NCBI GenBank assembly: GCA_018398815.1
Contig: CM031601.1
Span: forward strand, 36,308,009 to 36,372,008
Source of the DNA: Conus ventricosus
Lineage: Eukaryota; Mollusca; Gastropoda; Neogastropoda; Conidae
Length of the DNA: 64,000 bases
Direction of reading: 5' to 3'
Of this stretch, positions 1-13,079 are shown in pieces (position 1 is the stretch's first letter; the number at the start of each line of letters is the position of its first letter). Under the pieces are notes generated by a model. That model saw nothing but the letters and a program-made list of their open reading frames with translations. It made no database searches and was not told where the DNA came from. The position numbers and the translations under genes were made by a program.

Positions 1-188
1 TTCTCTTGTAAATTCTGTCTCAGACAGCAATTAGGAATTAAGGTAGATTACAGAATAAGGAAGTCTATTCTGATATTCAAGAATTTATGAAGGTCACTAA
101 TTAATAAGAAACAAATGCTTGCTAGCACTGTATGTTTCACCCACAGATACTTTCCACTATGGTCCTTCCCTGACCCCTGCAATTCATC

Positions 189-189
<1 letters not shown>

Positions 190-222
<33 letters not shown>
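190..222. repeat. 33-bp poly-C run
   Basis: There are 33 uninterrupted C bases. The proline-rich and glycine-rich reading frames across it are artefacts of the run. Homopolymers this long are often miscounted by sequencers, so the length is uncertain. Confidence 0.95.
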
Positions 223-767
223 ACTGTCCTCCATATTTCCATACTTGTATACATTTTTAGTCATGTTTTCCTCCATATTTACAGATTTACTTTCTTTTGT
301 CCCCCATACTTCTATCATGTTTCCTTCCATACCACACATACTTTACTTTTTTTCGGGTTTTCCTTTTCTTTTTTTTTAACTCTACTTATTTGGTTGTTGT
401 TTTTTAACTCAATTTTGTTAAACTTTCTACAGTGTTCTCTCCAACACTGTACAAATCTTCCATTGTTTTCCCACTTGCTTGCACAGACTTCAGCTGTGTG
501 TTCCTGTGAATTCACACAAACCTTCCGCTCTTACCTCTCATCTCCCCCATCCCTTCCTCCTCTACTTTTACAGACCTCCATCTGTGTTTCTCTCCACTCA
601 CAGTCCATCAGTTTTCTTGAACATGTACAAACTTTTTTTTTTCTGTGTTTTGTTCTATACTCCACTGATCTCCCCCACATTGACACAGATTTTCCACTTG
701 CCACTACCTTCTCAGATTTACATTGACTTTCTTCTGTATTCCCCCACTCCCTACCTCTCCTCATTCC

Positions 768-770
<3 letters not shown>

Positions 771-838
<68 letters not shown>
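771..838. repeat. CA dinucleotide microsatellite
   Basis: A nearly perfect CA repeat of about 68 bp with one interruption (an extra A near 800). Flanking sequence at 225-770 is pyrimidine-rich and has no supported gene. The 840-1,915 stretch is AT-rich; I see no coding feature in it. Confidence 0.95.
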
Positions 839-840
<2 letters not shown>

Positions 841-1923
841 CATGTTTAAGTGTCATTACATATTAGTATTTCTTTGAATAGAAAGACTCATGATTATTCG
901 CAGGGCTTGCAAATGCCTCCAACTTATTGAAAAGAGTAATAATGTGATTAGATTGTAACTTGTAAGACAGTAATGCTGTTTTCAAGATTTTCTGACTGAC
1001 TGGGTTTTTGTTCCCAGTATTTCCTCAGTACTCTACTCATGCCTAGCAATTTCATTTCTGAAAACTGCTTCTGGTGTTGAAGTGCTATGTGACTGCTATC
1101 ACCACAATGAGTAGAGAAAACATTCTCCCACTGCATTAGTTACTGTGCTTCCAAAAGTTGATGGCAGCTTTATGTTTATCATCTACCAAAGATACTCGCC
1201 GCTTAACATGATCACAGAAGTCTGAAAAGCTTTTTATAAGCTGGTGCTTTGCTTTTGAGTACTTCTTGTCTGGTGCTTATTAATGTTTGAAAGATTATTG
1301 TATTGTTTTTGTACTGCATTGAAGTTGTTTTGCCCCTTATGATAGGTGTTTTATTTTTTAGATCTTGTTTGCAGTCAAGAAAAGAATTTTATTAGAATAA
1401 ATTTGTAGTGATAGGATTTAATATACAGGTACAGCAACCTGGAATATTTTTCTTTGATGGTGTTCACAATATGGAGGTGTAATTGGAACTTGAAAAGTTG
1501 ATTGATTCTGACTGATAGGCTAGTGTTTGAGAACATATTCATGATTCAGAAATTATAGAGTTTTGGGTACTGCATACTGTTAAGTAATATGTTTCTTACC
1601 AGGTATGGTTTATTTGTCTCAAAGATTGGTCTGGGCATGTATTGCTGTTAATTTAAATGAAAACAGCTTGTCATATTTTGCTGACTGTTGCATGTGAATG
1701 CTGGTTTATTGAAATATCTGTAAATTGCCCTGTTCTCCCCCCTCCTCCCCATTTATTGTATGTGTGTGTGTAGTTTAGTAGTTGCATCATTGTTGAACAG
1801 ATTTTGGATAACAGCATTTATCTGTGTGTCTGTCTCATTCAAAGCAGTAATTTTTGGTGCTTATATTCACTTATTTTATTTTTACAACTTGCCTTTTAAA
1901 TGTGTGAATGTTTTGGCTGTCCT

Positions 1924-3504
1924 GTATGTAGCCCTACTGTCACTAGCTGCCCTGCATTGAGCCCTACTGTCATTAGGTGCCATACATGAGCCCTACTGTC
2001 ATTAGCTGCCATACATGGAGCCCTACTGTCATTAGCTGCCATACATGGAGCCCTACTGTCATTAGCTGCCATACATGGAGCCCTACTGTCATTAGCTGCC
2101 ATGCATGGAGCCCTACTGTCACTAGCTGCCATGCATGGAGCTTTACTGTCACTAGCTGCCATACATGGAGCCCTACTGTCACTAGTTGCCATACATGGAG
2201 CCCTACTGTCACTAGCTGCCATGCATGAGCTCTACTGTCACTAGCTGCCATACATGGAGCCCTACTGTCATTAGCTGCCATGCATGGAGCCTTACTGTCA
2301 CTAGCTTCCATGCATGGAGCCCTACTGTCATTAGCTGGCCATGCATGGAGCCTTACTGTCACTAGCTGCCATGCATGGAGCCCTACTGTCACTAGCTGCC
2401 ATGCATGGAGCTCTACTGTCACTAGCTGCCATACATGGAGCCCTACTGTCACTACTGCCATACATGGAACCCTACTGTCACTAGCTGCCATGCATGGAGC
2501 TCTACTGTCACTAGCTGCCATACATGGAGCCCTACTGTCATTAGCTGCCATGCATGGAGCCTTACTGTCACTAGCTTCCATGCATGGAGCCCTACTGTCA
2601 TTAGCTGCCATACATGGAGCCCTACTGTCATTAGCTGCCATGCATGGAGCCGTACTGTCACTAGCTGCCATACATGGAGCTCTACTGTCACTAGCTGCCA
2701 TACATAGAGCTCTACTGTCACTACTGCCATACATGGAGCCCTACTGTCATTAGCTGCCATGCATGGAGCCGTACTGTCACTACTGCCATACATGGAGCTC
2801 TACTGTCACTAGCTGCCATGCATGGAGCCTTACTGTCACTAGCTGCCATGCATGGAGCCCTACTGTCACTAGCTGCCATGCATGGAGCTCTACTGTCACT
2901 AGCTGCCATACATGGAGCCCTACTGTCATTAGCTGCCATGCATGGAGCCGTACTGTCACTAGCTGCCATACATGGAGCTCTACTGTCAGTAGTTGCCATG
3001 CATGGAGCCCTACTGTCACTAGTTGCCATGCATGGAGTCATACTGTCACTGGCTGACCTGCATGAGGTCAACAGCTGCCATGTATGGAGCCCCATTGTCA
3101 ATAGCTGACCTGTATGGAGCCCTGTTGTCAACAGAAACCCTGCATAGAACCATATTGTTGCGAGCTGCCCAGTACAGAGTCGTGCAGTCAAATAAGGAGC
3201 CTTGCTGTCAGTAGCTGCCAAATAGGGTGCCTTGCTGTCAATAGCTGCCATATAAGGAGTCTTGCTGTCAATAGCTGCAATATAAGGAGTCCCTTCTGTC
3301 AAAGCTGCCCTGCATGGAGCCTTGCTGCCCTACATGGATCCCAACTGTCAAACACTGACCAGTTTGGAGCTCTGTATGGCTGCCTGTATGGAGCCCTTTT
3401 TCAGTAGCTGCCTGTAGGAAGTCAGTAACTACCCTCTATGGAGCCCAACTGTCCATAGCTGCCCTGATAAGGCTATGCTAATGGCTGCTCTCTATGGAGC
3501 CCAC
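1924..3504. repeat. 30-bp minisatellite array, ending at the scaffold gap
   Basis: About 37 tandem copies of a 30-bp unit built from CATGGAGCCCTACTGTCA plus a TTAGCTGCCATA-type spacer. From about 2,040 the unit stays in register with multiples of 60 bases. Sporadic 29-bp units lack one base of the TAGCTG core. After about 3,050 the units become degenerate and diverge further up to the N gap. Common variants are CCC/CTC/CCG/CTT after GGAG and CACTAG versus CATTAG. Because 30 is divisible by three, several frames on both strands stay open with a 10-residue periodic peptide. I treat those as non-coding shadows: there is no splice or start context, and both strands are equally open. Confidence 0.95.
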
Positions 3505-3604
3505 NNNNNNNNNNNNNNNNNNNNNNNNNNNNNNNNNNNNNNNNNNNNNNNNNNNNNNNNNNNNNNNNNNNNNNNNNNNNNNNNNNNNNNNNNNNNNNNN
3601 NNNN
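3505..3604. other. assembly gap of 100 N
   Basis: There are exactly 100 N bases, the conventional size for a scaffold gap of unknown length. It lies at the degenerate end of the 30-bp minisatellite, so the array is probably longer than shown. Confidence 0.98.
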
Positions 3605-5434
3605 TCAATAAAATATATCCACATATACATTAATGCACATACTAATAATAGCCAGAGAAAGGTGAGGTGTGAGGTGCAGAAAGCGTCGAGTAAGTGGGAA
3701 GGGGAATGGATGGGAAAGGCATACGGGTGAGTGGGAGAACAACTAAAGGTTGGTCAGGCGTGGAAAAAGAATCATTATTGCAGGTGCGCACACGCATGAC
3801 CGCACAGGCACATATTTGTAAACTGTAACATTTGTGAAAGTCAACAGTTAGGCATGAATTGCCAAACGATAGTATTATTTATTTAACTTGCAATGATGGG
3901 TCTACGTAAGAGCTAGAGAGAAAGAATAGATCATCTCACTGTGCTTAGGGGGGGCAACTATCTTTTTCCCCCTCCCCCCCATCCTACCACCCAAGCCCCC
4001 AAAGCTCCCATCTCGATGATTCATACTTCCCACGAGTTGAGGACTGGCTCTCACACAGAACATCAATTTCACAAAATGCGGATATGAGCTGGAACAATTC
4101 AATATGCCAATTACGTATCCACACATAGAACAACGCACACACACACACACAACACACAACACAAAATGGGTGGGGGGGGGGGGAGGGAGGGACGATTTAT
4201 TATACCTCCGCTCCCGTAATTCAAAATTTCATCATTAAATGTACCCGCCACCACGAACCGTCTTAACTACCGCGGCCTACTTCACGGCTGACAGCTTAAT
4301 ATAGCTGGTTAGGTCTACCAGGGGCATTATTGACTTTTTTGCAGAAATGTGTTCCTCACACCCTAAACATATTGATGATGCAACTATCCATTTGCTCCAA
4401 AACAACTTATACATTAGTTAAAATAGAGATTTAAAAGCCGAACCTTCAATCAAAATGAACTTCTTTTAAACCGCAAAATGAACCCCATTTTCACTCGCCT
4501 AAACCTTAAATGCAACACTTACAGAACCTCCATCGAGTTATATACCATTTGATATCATGAGCTAGCATCACTCCCGGTTTCCTGTGTGTCCATCTATAAA
4601 TAAGTTATGGTAAAAAGTAAGATGCGTTGCTAAGGAAAGATATGCTGGAATGATAGCAAAAAAACATTAGAAGCCTTATTCCAAAATGGCAATTGTCACA
4701 GTAACCTACATAAAAAGCCATAACATTCTTATTATTTGCCTTATAAGCGATCATTTTATAACAAAATAATCAAAAAATCTTTAGAATATTTAAATAATGT
4801 AAATCCTGAACTTCCAAAATCGAGTTAAAGACTGGTTTTGTGGTGGCAGGTCACAAACAAACAAAACCAGGAATTCTAATGAACATATAGGAACGTTTGC
4901 ATGTGGGCAGTAGTCCACACACATGCAAAACAATCCCCGCTAACTACTACACACACAAAACGGGCAGGTTATTTAAAAAAAAAGAAACTTTTAAATGCTA
5001 TGTTACTGACTGTATTACCTGACTGTAATAATCATGTCAGGACAAATTGTTGATCTTCCCATCACACCTTACCTGTGAAATTGCCTTGACGGGTGGGGCG
5101 AAGGGGACCGTAGGAAATCATTTTTCCTCCGGCCCCTTCTACAACCAAATTACACACAATACGCAGCCAAATGAAAAGTAACCATGTTTTCAGGCCAACG
5201 ACATCTGTTCCTACAAAAAGCAACCTTTAAATCATATAAGCAACCATTATCAATAAATGCAAGAAATTGAAGTGACATCTCACGACACAATAGAATGACA
5301 CCAAAAGAATAGTAATAATAACCATTCACATATAAATCTTCAACAGTTCCATCAAACCTATGCCTGTGTCGTGGCTTTAGTCATTTCTACTTGTTCATCA
5401 TCAAAATTGTATCATCTATCCTTCTTCTTCTGCA
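3605..5434. other. non-coding stretch with simple repeats
   Basis: AT-rich sequence with no supported gene. It contains a short CA repeat (about 4,137-4,165) and a G-rich run (about 4,168-4,190). Reading frames here are short and lack splice or codon support. Confidence 0.6.
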
Positions 5435-5435
5435 G

Positions 5436-5514
5436 TACGCAGGCTGATACTCCTGCGGACACTCTCTATATGGACAGACAAGTGTTATTATTCCCCAACT
5501 ACCCAACAAAGGGA
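5436..5514 (+). CDS. candidate host exon (weak)
   Basis: A pyrimidine-rich tract ending in CTTCTTCTGCAG precedes an open stretch encoding TQADTPADTLYMDRQVLLF and a few more residues. It is followed by GTGAGT, a consensus 5' splice site. This makes a plausible 79-bp internal exon. I do not recognise the protein. The upstream intron-like sequence is also open in this frame, so openness adds nothing. No partner exon was found in the next 4 kb, and a chance exon-like pattern is quite possible. Confidence 0.3.
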
Positions 5515-8500
5515 GTGAGTTTTGTGTGTATGACCATTAATTTATATCCCGCCAATATGGCATCATACTCCATCTTCGGGGAAAATAATTTGTATCAAGT
5601 TTGTGAGTTATACGCTTAGTTTTTTTTTTAACTTTAGCCAAAATCTTACTGAGTATTTAATTTTGGTAATTTTTTTGAGGCTTGTGATTTTTATGTGAAA
5701 TTACCAATAGTTCTGAGAGTCCAAAGGTAAGAGATTAATTGCATATAAAGATTAAGGAAATGGGATTTTGGAAAACTACATCTAATATCAAAGAATATAA
5801 GATGGGATCATTTGGATTCAGCTTTCATTAAATGTGAGTCTCAGGCTTCTGCTATGTTTTCGGCTGAAGTCCCCCAGTGCTCCCTAAGCTTTTTCTGTTT
5901 TTGATTGCTTATTTCTGTTTTTAAACCTGAGTTCTTGGCCCTGCTCCACCTCCTCCGTAAAATAGTTAACAATGTTCAACTGCATTGAATCAATTTGCAG
6001 TGATGATTGGCTTGTATTGTGATTAGAAAACTACTATGATACCTATATTATTGTCCCCTCATAAGAAATACTAGGAAAATTTGTTTGTGGTGCCATCATC
6101 ACAATTCACATATTGCTACAAATTATTAACTTGCTTGCTTGGTCAGGACAAATAAGAACTGAAAAACGAAAAAGAAACAAATCAAACTGAGATTATGTAG
6201 CTATATGTCTGCAAGAACAAGTTACAAAGATAATTCTTTAGGTGTTGAAAAGGTATACCTTACTAAATAAAACATATAGTCCATTTTAAAGGCAGTTTTT
6301 CGCTCTGATGTGGCCTTTATGGGTCAGATAGTGCAGTATGACTTAAAAAATGTTCCCTGTTCCAGATGTGAAAGAAAGACACTCAAGAAATGTAAGGCTT
6401 AGTAATCTTACTAATGCCTAAGGTAAAATTTTTTCAAACGAAAGTATTTGAATTTGTTAGGAATCCCTTTATTTATGCCTTATATATTATAACGTATTTA
6501 AAATCATAGTCCTCTTCATCCTTGTCGTCCATCGTCTTAAACTCCTAACATTGTATTTTCAGATACTGTGTGTTCATAGCAAAACCAAACTATGTAAAGC
6601 AGTGATATTTCCACAATTTCCCATAAATGAAATATTGCTTGACACAACCTTCACTGACTATGAGTATGTCTTGTACAGTGTAGTTAGCCAGCAACGCACA
6701 TAGACAAACTATTAGTATAATACCCCTAACAAGATTTATAAACTCATGTTTGCTTAAACTGTAGACCACTTTTCGTGCAATTTAGTTACCATTCCCTTGT
6801 TATGGTTAGAAATGTGTAATGATGTGAAGTTTTAAAACAGATTTTTTGGAGGTTCAATTGGAAAGAAAAATGCATGGTGAAACTACAACCTGTCTGAGGA
6901 CGGAATCCATTTTTATGAAATTATTCATCGAGACTGAGATTACTGTTTTTCGTGAAATCAGAAAAAAAAAAAGAAGTTTTGTTTAACAGACCTCTAAAAT
7001 TGGCCCAAAATAGATACGTAGCAATGTGCTTCTTACCATATACCGTAAGGCCTAAACGGAAGGTACTTATATTTTGGGGAAACAAAGATAAAGCACCAAT
7101 TTGCTAGAAAAATCAAATTACGAGTTTGGAGATGCTTTGGAAACCATGAGTAATGGTCCATCTTAAAGAAGGATATTCATTTGATGAGATCGGAACGCAG
7201 GCCTAAACTAAGAATGCAAAATTGATTGCTCAATGAAAAAAGATGAGAAAAACGACAACCTCGTTATTTCTGATGAAAACGAACAAAACCTGGTAATCGT
7301 TTTGCCCGCGTGTGCACTCGGACACTCATAAGGATCCAATGGAAAATCTCCTCGGCTACACAGCATGCCATAAGTCCTGACCAATAGAAAGACAAGAAGT
7401 AATAATTTCAGTAAAAACTTTTTTCAAAACAGAATATGCTGTTGCACAGACAAACACACTACACCACCATTATTCTCCATTATTCCAGTGTGACAACAAT
7501 AGAGGATATTATGATCCATACCCACCAGAAAGTTAGAAAAAAAATCTTGAGTAACCCATAGTTCTACTGAAAATTAAAAAACCAACACTCTTCTCATGCT
7601 TCCAATTTAACCCAAAAAGATTCCTGTCAGGAAACATATGTAGGCTGCAACAGGATTGCGGTCCTAATGTATTACCAATGGACCAACCAAAGCTGGTATT
7701 TATTGGGTTAAGATTTTTTCTTTTCCTTTTTTTAAAAAAAATTCAAAATTGATGACTATGTTCACAATATAATCAAAAAATATGTGTTTCCAAACAAGGC
7801 CTCAGTTCCAAATTTCCTTTCATCAGAGGCCCACGCATAACTGTCTGAATTTATCAAAAATAAATTCAGCCTGGGTCTTGCCCCCCTGGCCCCCCACTAT
7901 GGGTACTGCCCCTGGACCCCCAGCAGAGACCTAGGCAGCCCCTGGACCCCGACACTTTCAGTTTTTTTTCAATTTTTTTCCAGATTCACTCATGGGTAAA
8001 TGGATCAAAAACTCCCAATTAACAAAAGAGCAGAAATTCTTTGCTATATCTTGACAAGCCAGCCCACAGGGCTTCTGGTAGTCCTCAAGAAAGTGAGACA
8101 GTATTGAAAGTGATAAGAAGTTGATGAAACTGTGTCAGATTTTACTTTCGTAACCCGAGCAGTGGACATAAAAAAAAAAAACTGTACCATGAGGGCCAGA
8201 TGAGATTTGAACGCTTGTCTGTGTGACTCAAGACTGAGGCAAGTCAAGTTACAAATGTTGACAGCAAAATTTGGCAACCATTACCATAGGAACACCAACC
8301 TAGGTGTTGACTGTATCTATTTATGGCTGCAAGACAGGATTGTTTACAACTTCTGTTTCTTGAGTCAGGCACAGGCTTGCATGAAGATCAGGCATAGGCA
8401 GTGCCAGTCTTGAAAGAGTAATGATAAACACTTTAAAAAATCAAAGTTTTCAGCAGTATGTTATTACTGCAAAATTGAAACATTCACAGAAAAGAATTCT

Positions 8501-9598
8501 GTGGAAGTACAGCTTATTGCCAGTCTTGAAAGCATTGTATAACATCTTATTGAAATGTTGCAACAATATTAAATTCCACCCTGCTAAGAATAGATCATTG
8601 CAGACGAATTTCTGTTCTTCCAAGCAGAAGATCAAATATAAAGAAATGGATTATTAAATTAAAATATTAAATTGCTGATCGGCCCTTTCAGGCCCCTACT
8701 AGGAGCCAGCTAAAGTGCCCATATCAACCCTTCATTCTTCCTTTTCAGTTTGATCTGAATACTCCATCATGTGCATGTCATTAAATATTCTAGCCACTTA
8801 TGAGTGGCATGAATCTTCCCTTTGCTTATGCCATCTTCAGAGAATTCAGCTAGGGATTTTGCCTATTGTTAAAAATTCATTTTCCAACAATGTTGGTGTA
8901 TTGACCAAAAACACACACAAAAAGTGCAGAACAGTGACTGAGTACAATAGGATACATCTTGTGATTACATAATATGAAGTGAGAGAGGGACACAGAATGA
9001 CTGGACTGGAAACTGAGAACTGAAGTAATGTGAGAGCGCTGGTAGAGCTTGATGACAGGCGACTGTAATACTGATATGAAAGGTTATGTTACTGTTTGGT
9101 TCCAGGTTCAGATCTTTGTTTTGGTTTGGGCGAGTCATGGCAGTGTCCATCCAATCATATTGGTCACTGTAATTGAATTGAATTGCACAAAGTGCCTAGC
9201 ACATTCCATGAGGTAGTGTGAAACTCCTTTTGATTTGTTCTCCATGGTCTTTTCCGTCCACACATGTATCAACAGTGTGAAGTACATACTAACAGTTATG
9301 CAAAGCAACGTCTCTGGCTCAGTAATCCATAAGCCCGTAAGATTCACATTTTGATCCAGGTTCCAGTGAATGAAAACAGGGCTAATACATAAGATTCTTC
9401 AGTACAATGTATCACTGATTTTATTTTTCATACAAATTAATCTAAAGTTATATAATTTGTCATTTTGAGCAGGTATGGATGAGGAAGAAGCTGTGAACGA
9501 TCTAAATGAGTGATTCAGAGGTAATTTTGATTAATACTATGTAAAACAATTAAAAAGTACAAGTTTTTGACTATAAGTGTACAGATTTAAAGGAAGTT
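5515..9598. other. AT-rich non-coding stretch
   Basis: About 4 kb with no supported coding exon or recognisable mobile element. There is a C-rich patch at about 7,875-7,950 with repeated CCCCTGGACCCC motifs, and a poly-A/T patch near 7,715-7,745. The sequence is consistent with intron or intergenic DNA. Confidence 0.6.
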
Positions 9599-9603
9599 GG
9601 CAG
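9599..9603. repeat. target-site duplication GGCAG, left copy
   Basis: GGCAG sits immediately before the TGTC start of the left LTR. The same five bases follow the TGACA end of the right LTR in the cleaner duplicate (39,274-39,278). Five bases is a normal duplication size for Ty3/gypsy integrases. Confidence 0.75.
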
Positions 9604-10372
9604 TGTCACCGACCGACACCCGAGTCTGCCCTGATAGGATCGGTCAAGAAGTGAGTGAAGGGAGTGACTCCTCACACGTTCCCGCAAGAGAACACACATA
9701 AAGAATAACAAAACAATACCCATTTTAATTACACATACGATAACCGTGGCTCACTAAAGCAAAAAGCGCGCAATTTTGCTATCCCTGCCACGTATACAAT
9801 AAATTCCGAACGGACAACAAACCCTTTGAAAGGGCCTCGTGCTTGCTCATGCTCAAACATCCTCTTTATCTTTTACCCTCGGCAGCCCATTTCCCGATAA
9901 GCCGTCGTGTACACAGCAGCTAAGTAATTTTTGCTTTATCCTCGCAATCGATCGATATGTTGTTGCTGTTCTTTTGTGTCCTTCTTAAGTTTTTCACTTA
10001 AGGGAGAAACGAACGTGAAGCGATTGGTGGTAAGGCAGATTAAGAAAGGTTATCGCCCATTCGATCCCTCATCTCGTCGGCAGTCTCTTTGTCTATAGCC
10101 CCTGCCAAAACCTCCTCTCTCTTCAGCGTCACATTCTCTCTACTCTTCTTCCACCCAGGGTTCACTTCAACACAGCTGCGGTTCAGTTTGATGTGACAGC
10201 GAGCTCTTTCTTCGCAACCCACAATTTGTGACGGTGAATCGTGCTTCAGCTGCGGTCTGTCGATCCCGTCCCTTTGTCCCCTAACGGCGAGCGACTCACT
10301 GCGTTTCTGCGTTCCCGGTTACTGCCATTCCTGTTCCATTCAGCTGCGGTTCTACTGCACACAGTCGATACC

Positions 10373-12130
10373 ATGGCAGAATCGAAGATGCACGAGCCCC
10401 TCTGCAACGGAGGCTCCTGGAGATGGTGCGAAAGGCAGGCTTCGTCACCTCCCCACTCGCTCGGCTATGTGATGCAAGGGAAGCAACTCCCTCTCAGGAG
10501 CTTTATCTCGTTCGGCCCCGGTTGTTTCCCTTCCCCAACCACATGTTTCTGCCCTTCTTCTGCAGACACACGTGATTCGCCCTCCATTTCCGAGCGTACC
10601 CTCAATGGGCCGGCGCAGTAAGGCACCCCAATTACTGGGATGGGCCAGCATCCAGAACCACAATCCCCCCCCTATCATTGGGTCAGGCCCTTTGGCCATT
10701 GGGCGCCATGGGCCCAGTGGCAATATCCCCCAACCAATGGCTTTCCAACAGCCCCCTTCTCCGGGTATCCTTGGTGTCCGGGTTTACAAGCCCAGCCCTC
10801 CACCCGATGCCGCAGGCCTCTCCTCCCAGGCACCCTCGTCCCAGCCCGTGACTGATCCCTCCCCCGGAGTGTCTGGGAATCATCCATCCCAGGCCACCCT
10901 GGGCTATACGCCACGCACCGTCTATCTCCAAGGGCCGGCCACTTCCCTCGGGATCTTAGGCTCCGACCGTGGATTCCCAGTATGATAGAGGAAGGGGCCA
11001 GACGCCTTTTTCTTATACTCCGTGACTACGGTTGCCTTACCAGGGGCTTCCTCCCTGTCCCGATGCTGTGTCATCCTCTCAGGGAGGCCAGAAGAGCCCC
11101 CTGCCCTTCGCATCGGAACTCGCCCTGTGGATCTCACCCATTTGCAGCTAGTCCCTCACCCACGTGTCTAAAGGAATCGGTCATGGTGGCCGACTGTCAT
11201 TAGGAGGGCCCAATAAGAGTCAAGGTCACCGTAGACACAAGGACATCACTCCTGGATCTGTCCCTGATTTCCTGGAGTGCTGTGTAGTACCTTAATCCAG
11301 AGAGGCTTCCATTTGCCAAGAAGGCCTCTTGGCAAAAGATACTATCCGGAAGCCACTCACCCCCTCACCCATGATGACCTCCTCCTGGTCAGGATGAGGT
11401 CGAAAAATCACACGTAGTCAAGGCTACCCTTTTCAGAGCTCTGCCTTTCCGATTTGGAAGAGTTCTGCGAGGAGGGGTTTATGAGCCATCCATTCATTGG
11501 ATTCCTTCCTAGGGGACTAAATCTGCCCGTTAATGATCCTGAATCTGTATTCCACACATCCGTCAGTCCCGCGGAACCAGCGGCAGTGGTAGCCAGTAAA
11601 CAACAATGGCAGAAGGGCTTAAGTATTCTGCTGGGGCCTTTCGCTAGTATCTTCATCCGAACTCGGAACTAGCGAGGAGAGATTCGTCCTAATATGTCAT
11701 CTTCTAGGCCCGCTCTGCCTCATCCCGCGCTCCCTCATAGCCTAGGCCAGTCAATTCGTGTCTCTTGTCGGTGAATCACGTACAGGCTACCATTAAGAGC
11801 CAGGCCAAGATTAGGCGTGACCTCGCCATATTCAATCAGGCCCCCCTCCCCCCCGCCCCTTTCCAAACTGCAAAGCGCGCATCGCCTTTCTCAACACCCG
11901 ATTCCCACTCAACCCAAGGACGACGGACATTTTGACCCCGGGTGATCCGAGGGCCAAGCAACCCCAGCATGGGACGGCGCTCAGCACTGCGCGGCGGGCC
12001 CGAACGCTCCACGTCTCCAGGCAGTCCCACCCCCAATTGACTTGCCCCCGACCTGGAATTCACCCCATGGCGGTCCCCTGTGGGCAGTCTGTCCAGGCAC
12101 CTCAGTGCCTGGGAGCGGCTTCCCCGCAAG
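10373..12130 (+). pseudogene. DIRS gag-like / N-terminal region, degraded
   Basis: Open pieces on the + strand are rich in proline and serine (for example 10,572-10,985) and precede the reverse transcriptase. No domain can be named with confidence. The position matches the gag-like ORF of DIRS elements. Frameshifts prevent one continuous frame, and the first ATG at 10,373 is only a guess at a start. Confidence 0.4.
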
Positions 12131-13020
12131 CCCTAGGCTCTCTGCGGGTGATCATGTCGGTGTTTCGTCTTCTTGGGGTGCAGTAAAAGGCCCCTCTCAC
12201 TCCATTCCCCCTCCTTTCGCTCCTCCTTCGCTCCTCCTCGGGATCTAGCGGCCTCGTCAGGGCTTAGACCAGAGGTCCTTTCACTGTTTAGCCAAGGTAG
12301 GCCACAGATGAAGTCCACTTTCCATTCCTCTCCGGCTTTTATGGCCCGCATTTTTAATGGTTTTTCCCAAAGCATCTGAGGATGTAGACCGGTTCTAGAC
12401 CTCTCCGCCCTGAACAGGTTTCATATCGTCCTCCGTTTTCGGATGGAAACCCCCCAATGTCCAACCCGATCCATGCATCCCGGCGACTTGGTCGGTTATC
12501 CATCGAACCTTAAAGATGAGCGTACTTTCCATCTCTTGATCCACCCAAGGGACAGTAATAACCTCCAGCTTCGTGTGGAGAAGCCCCAATTTTCAGTATC
12601 CGGGCTCTTCCCTTTGTGGCAAGCCCCGCCCTTGGTTTACACTAAGTGTGTACTGGTAACTTAGCTTTCATGTTTGGAGAAGGAATCGTCTGAAGGCCTA
12701 TCTCGACATTGGCTCTTCTGCCTCAACCAGCACTCTGGCTCCCAGCAAGCCCTCCAGGATTTTAAACCTCTGTCAGCAGCTGGGAATATGTTTGCAACGA
12801 GGAGAAGCCAATCACGACCCCCGTCACAGCAGTTATCAGTTTCAGGCAAGACCATCCCACACACACCAACTGGATGGTCGCTCCAACACCCAAGTCCCCG
12901 CCTGATTCGCCTCCAGCACCTCTTGGGCCCATCACCATTCCTGATGTATCAGTTGCCTCCAGCCAGAAAGCTGGGACTCTCTACTGGGTCAGATAGGGAT
13001 GTCCATGGCCCCCTGTAGTT
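12130..13020 (+). pseudogene. DIRS reverse transcriptase, frameshifted
   Basis: The frame near 12,377-12,480 reads CRPVLDLSALNRFHIVLRF, the fingers motif of DIRS reverse transcriptases. It is followed by RMETPQ and, at about 12,500-12,560, a degraded palm segment (SNLKDERTFHLLIHPRD) matching the family's DLKDAYFHIPIHPRD-type block. The piece at 12,560-12,660 matches the region before the catalytic YLDD box. I do not find an intact YLDD, so this copy lacks a readable active site. At least three frame changes occur. Confidence 0.7.
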
Positions 13021-13079
13021 GGCCCCCTATTTACGGGACGACTGCACATAACGCCGGTTTCAACGCCTCTTTTTCGCAA

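Noticed and set aside
115..877. 203- and 132-residue frames across the poly-C and CA runs
   Set aside because: Composition is driven by simple repeats; no domain, start or splice context.
1896..3302. Long periodic reading frames on both strands (MAASDSRAPC-type and HGALLSLAA-type repeats)
   Set aside because: They result from a 30-bp repeat, which keeps all frames open that have no stop in the unit. Both strands are equally open and there are no gene signals.
7866..7955. C-rich motif with repeated CCCCTGGACCCC, somewhat like GCCCCCGGACCCCCT at 57,285-57,303
   Set aside because: The similarity is short and low-complexity; no inverted ends or duplications were found to make it a transposon.
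9474..9522. A possible short exon MDEEEAVNDLNE after TTTTGAGCAG and before GTAATT
   Set aside because: All three frames hit a stop within the putative exon, so it could only be a terminal coding or untranslated exon. No support from neighbours.
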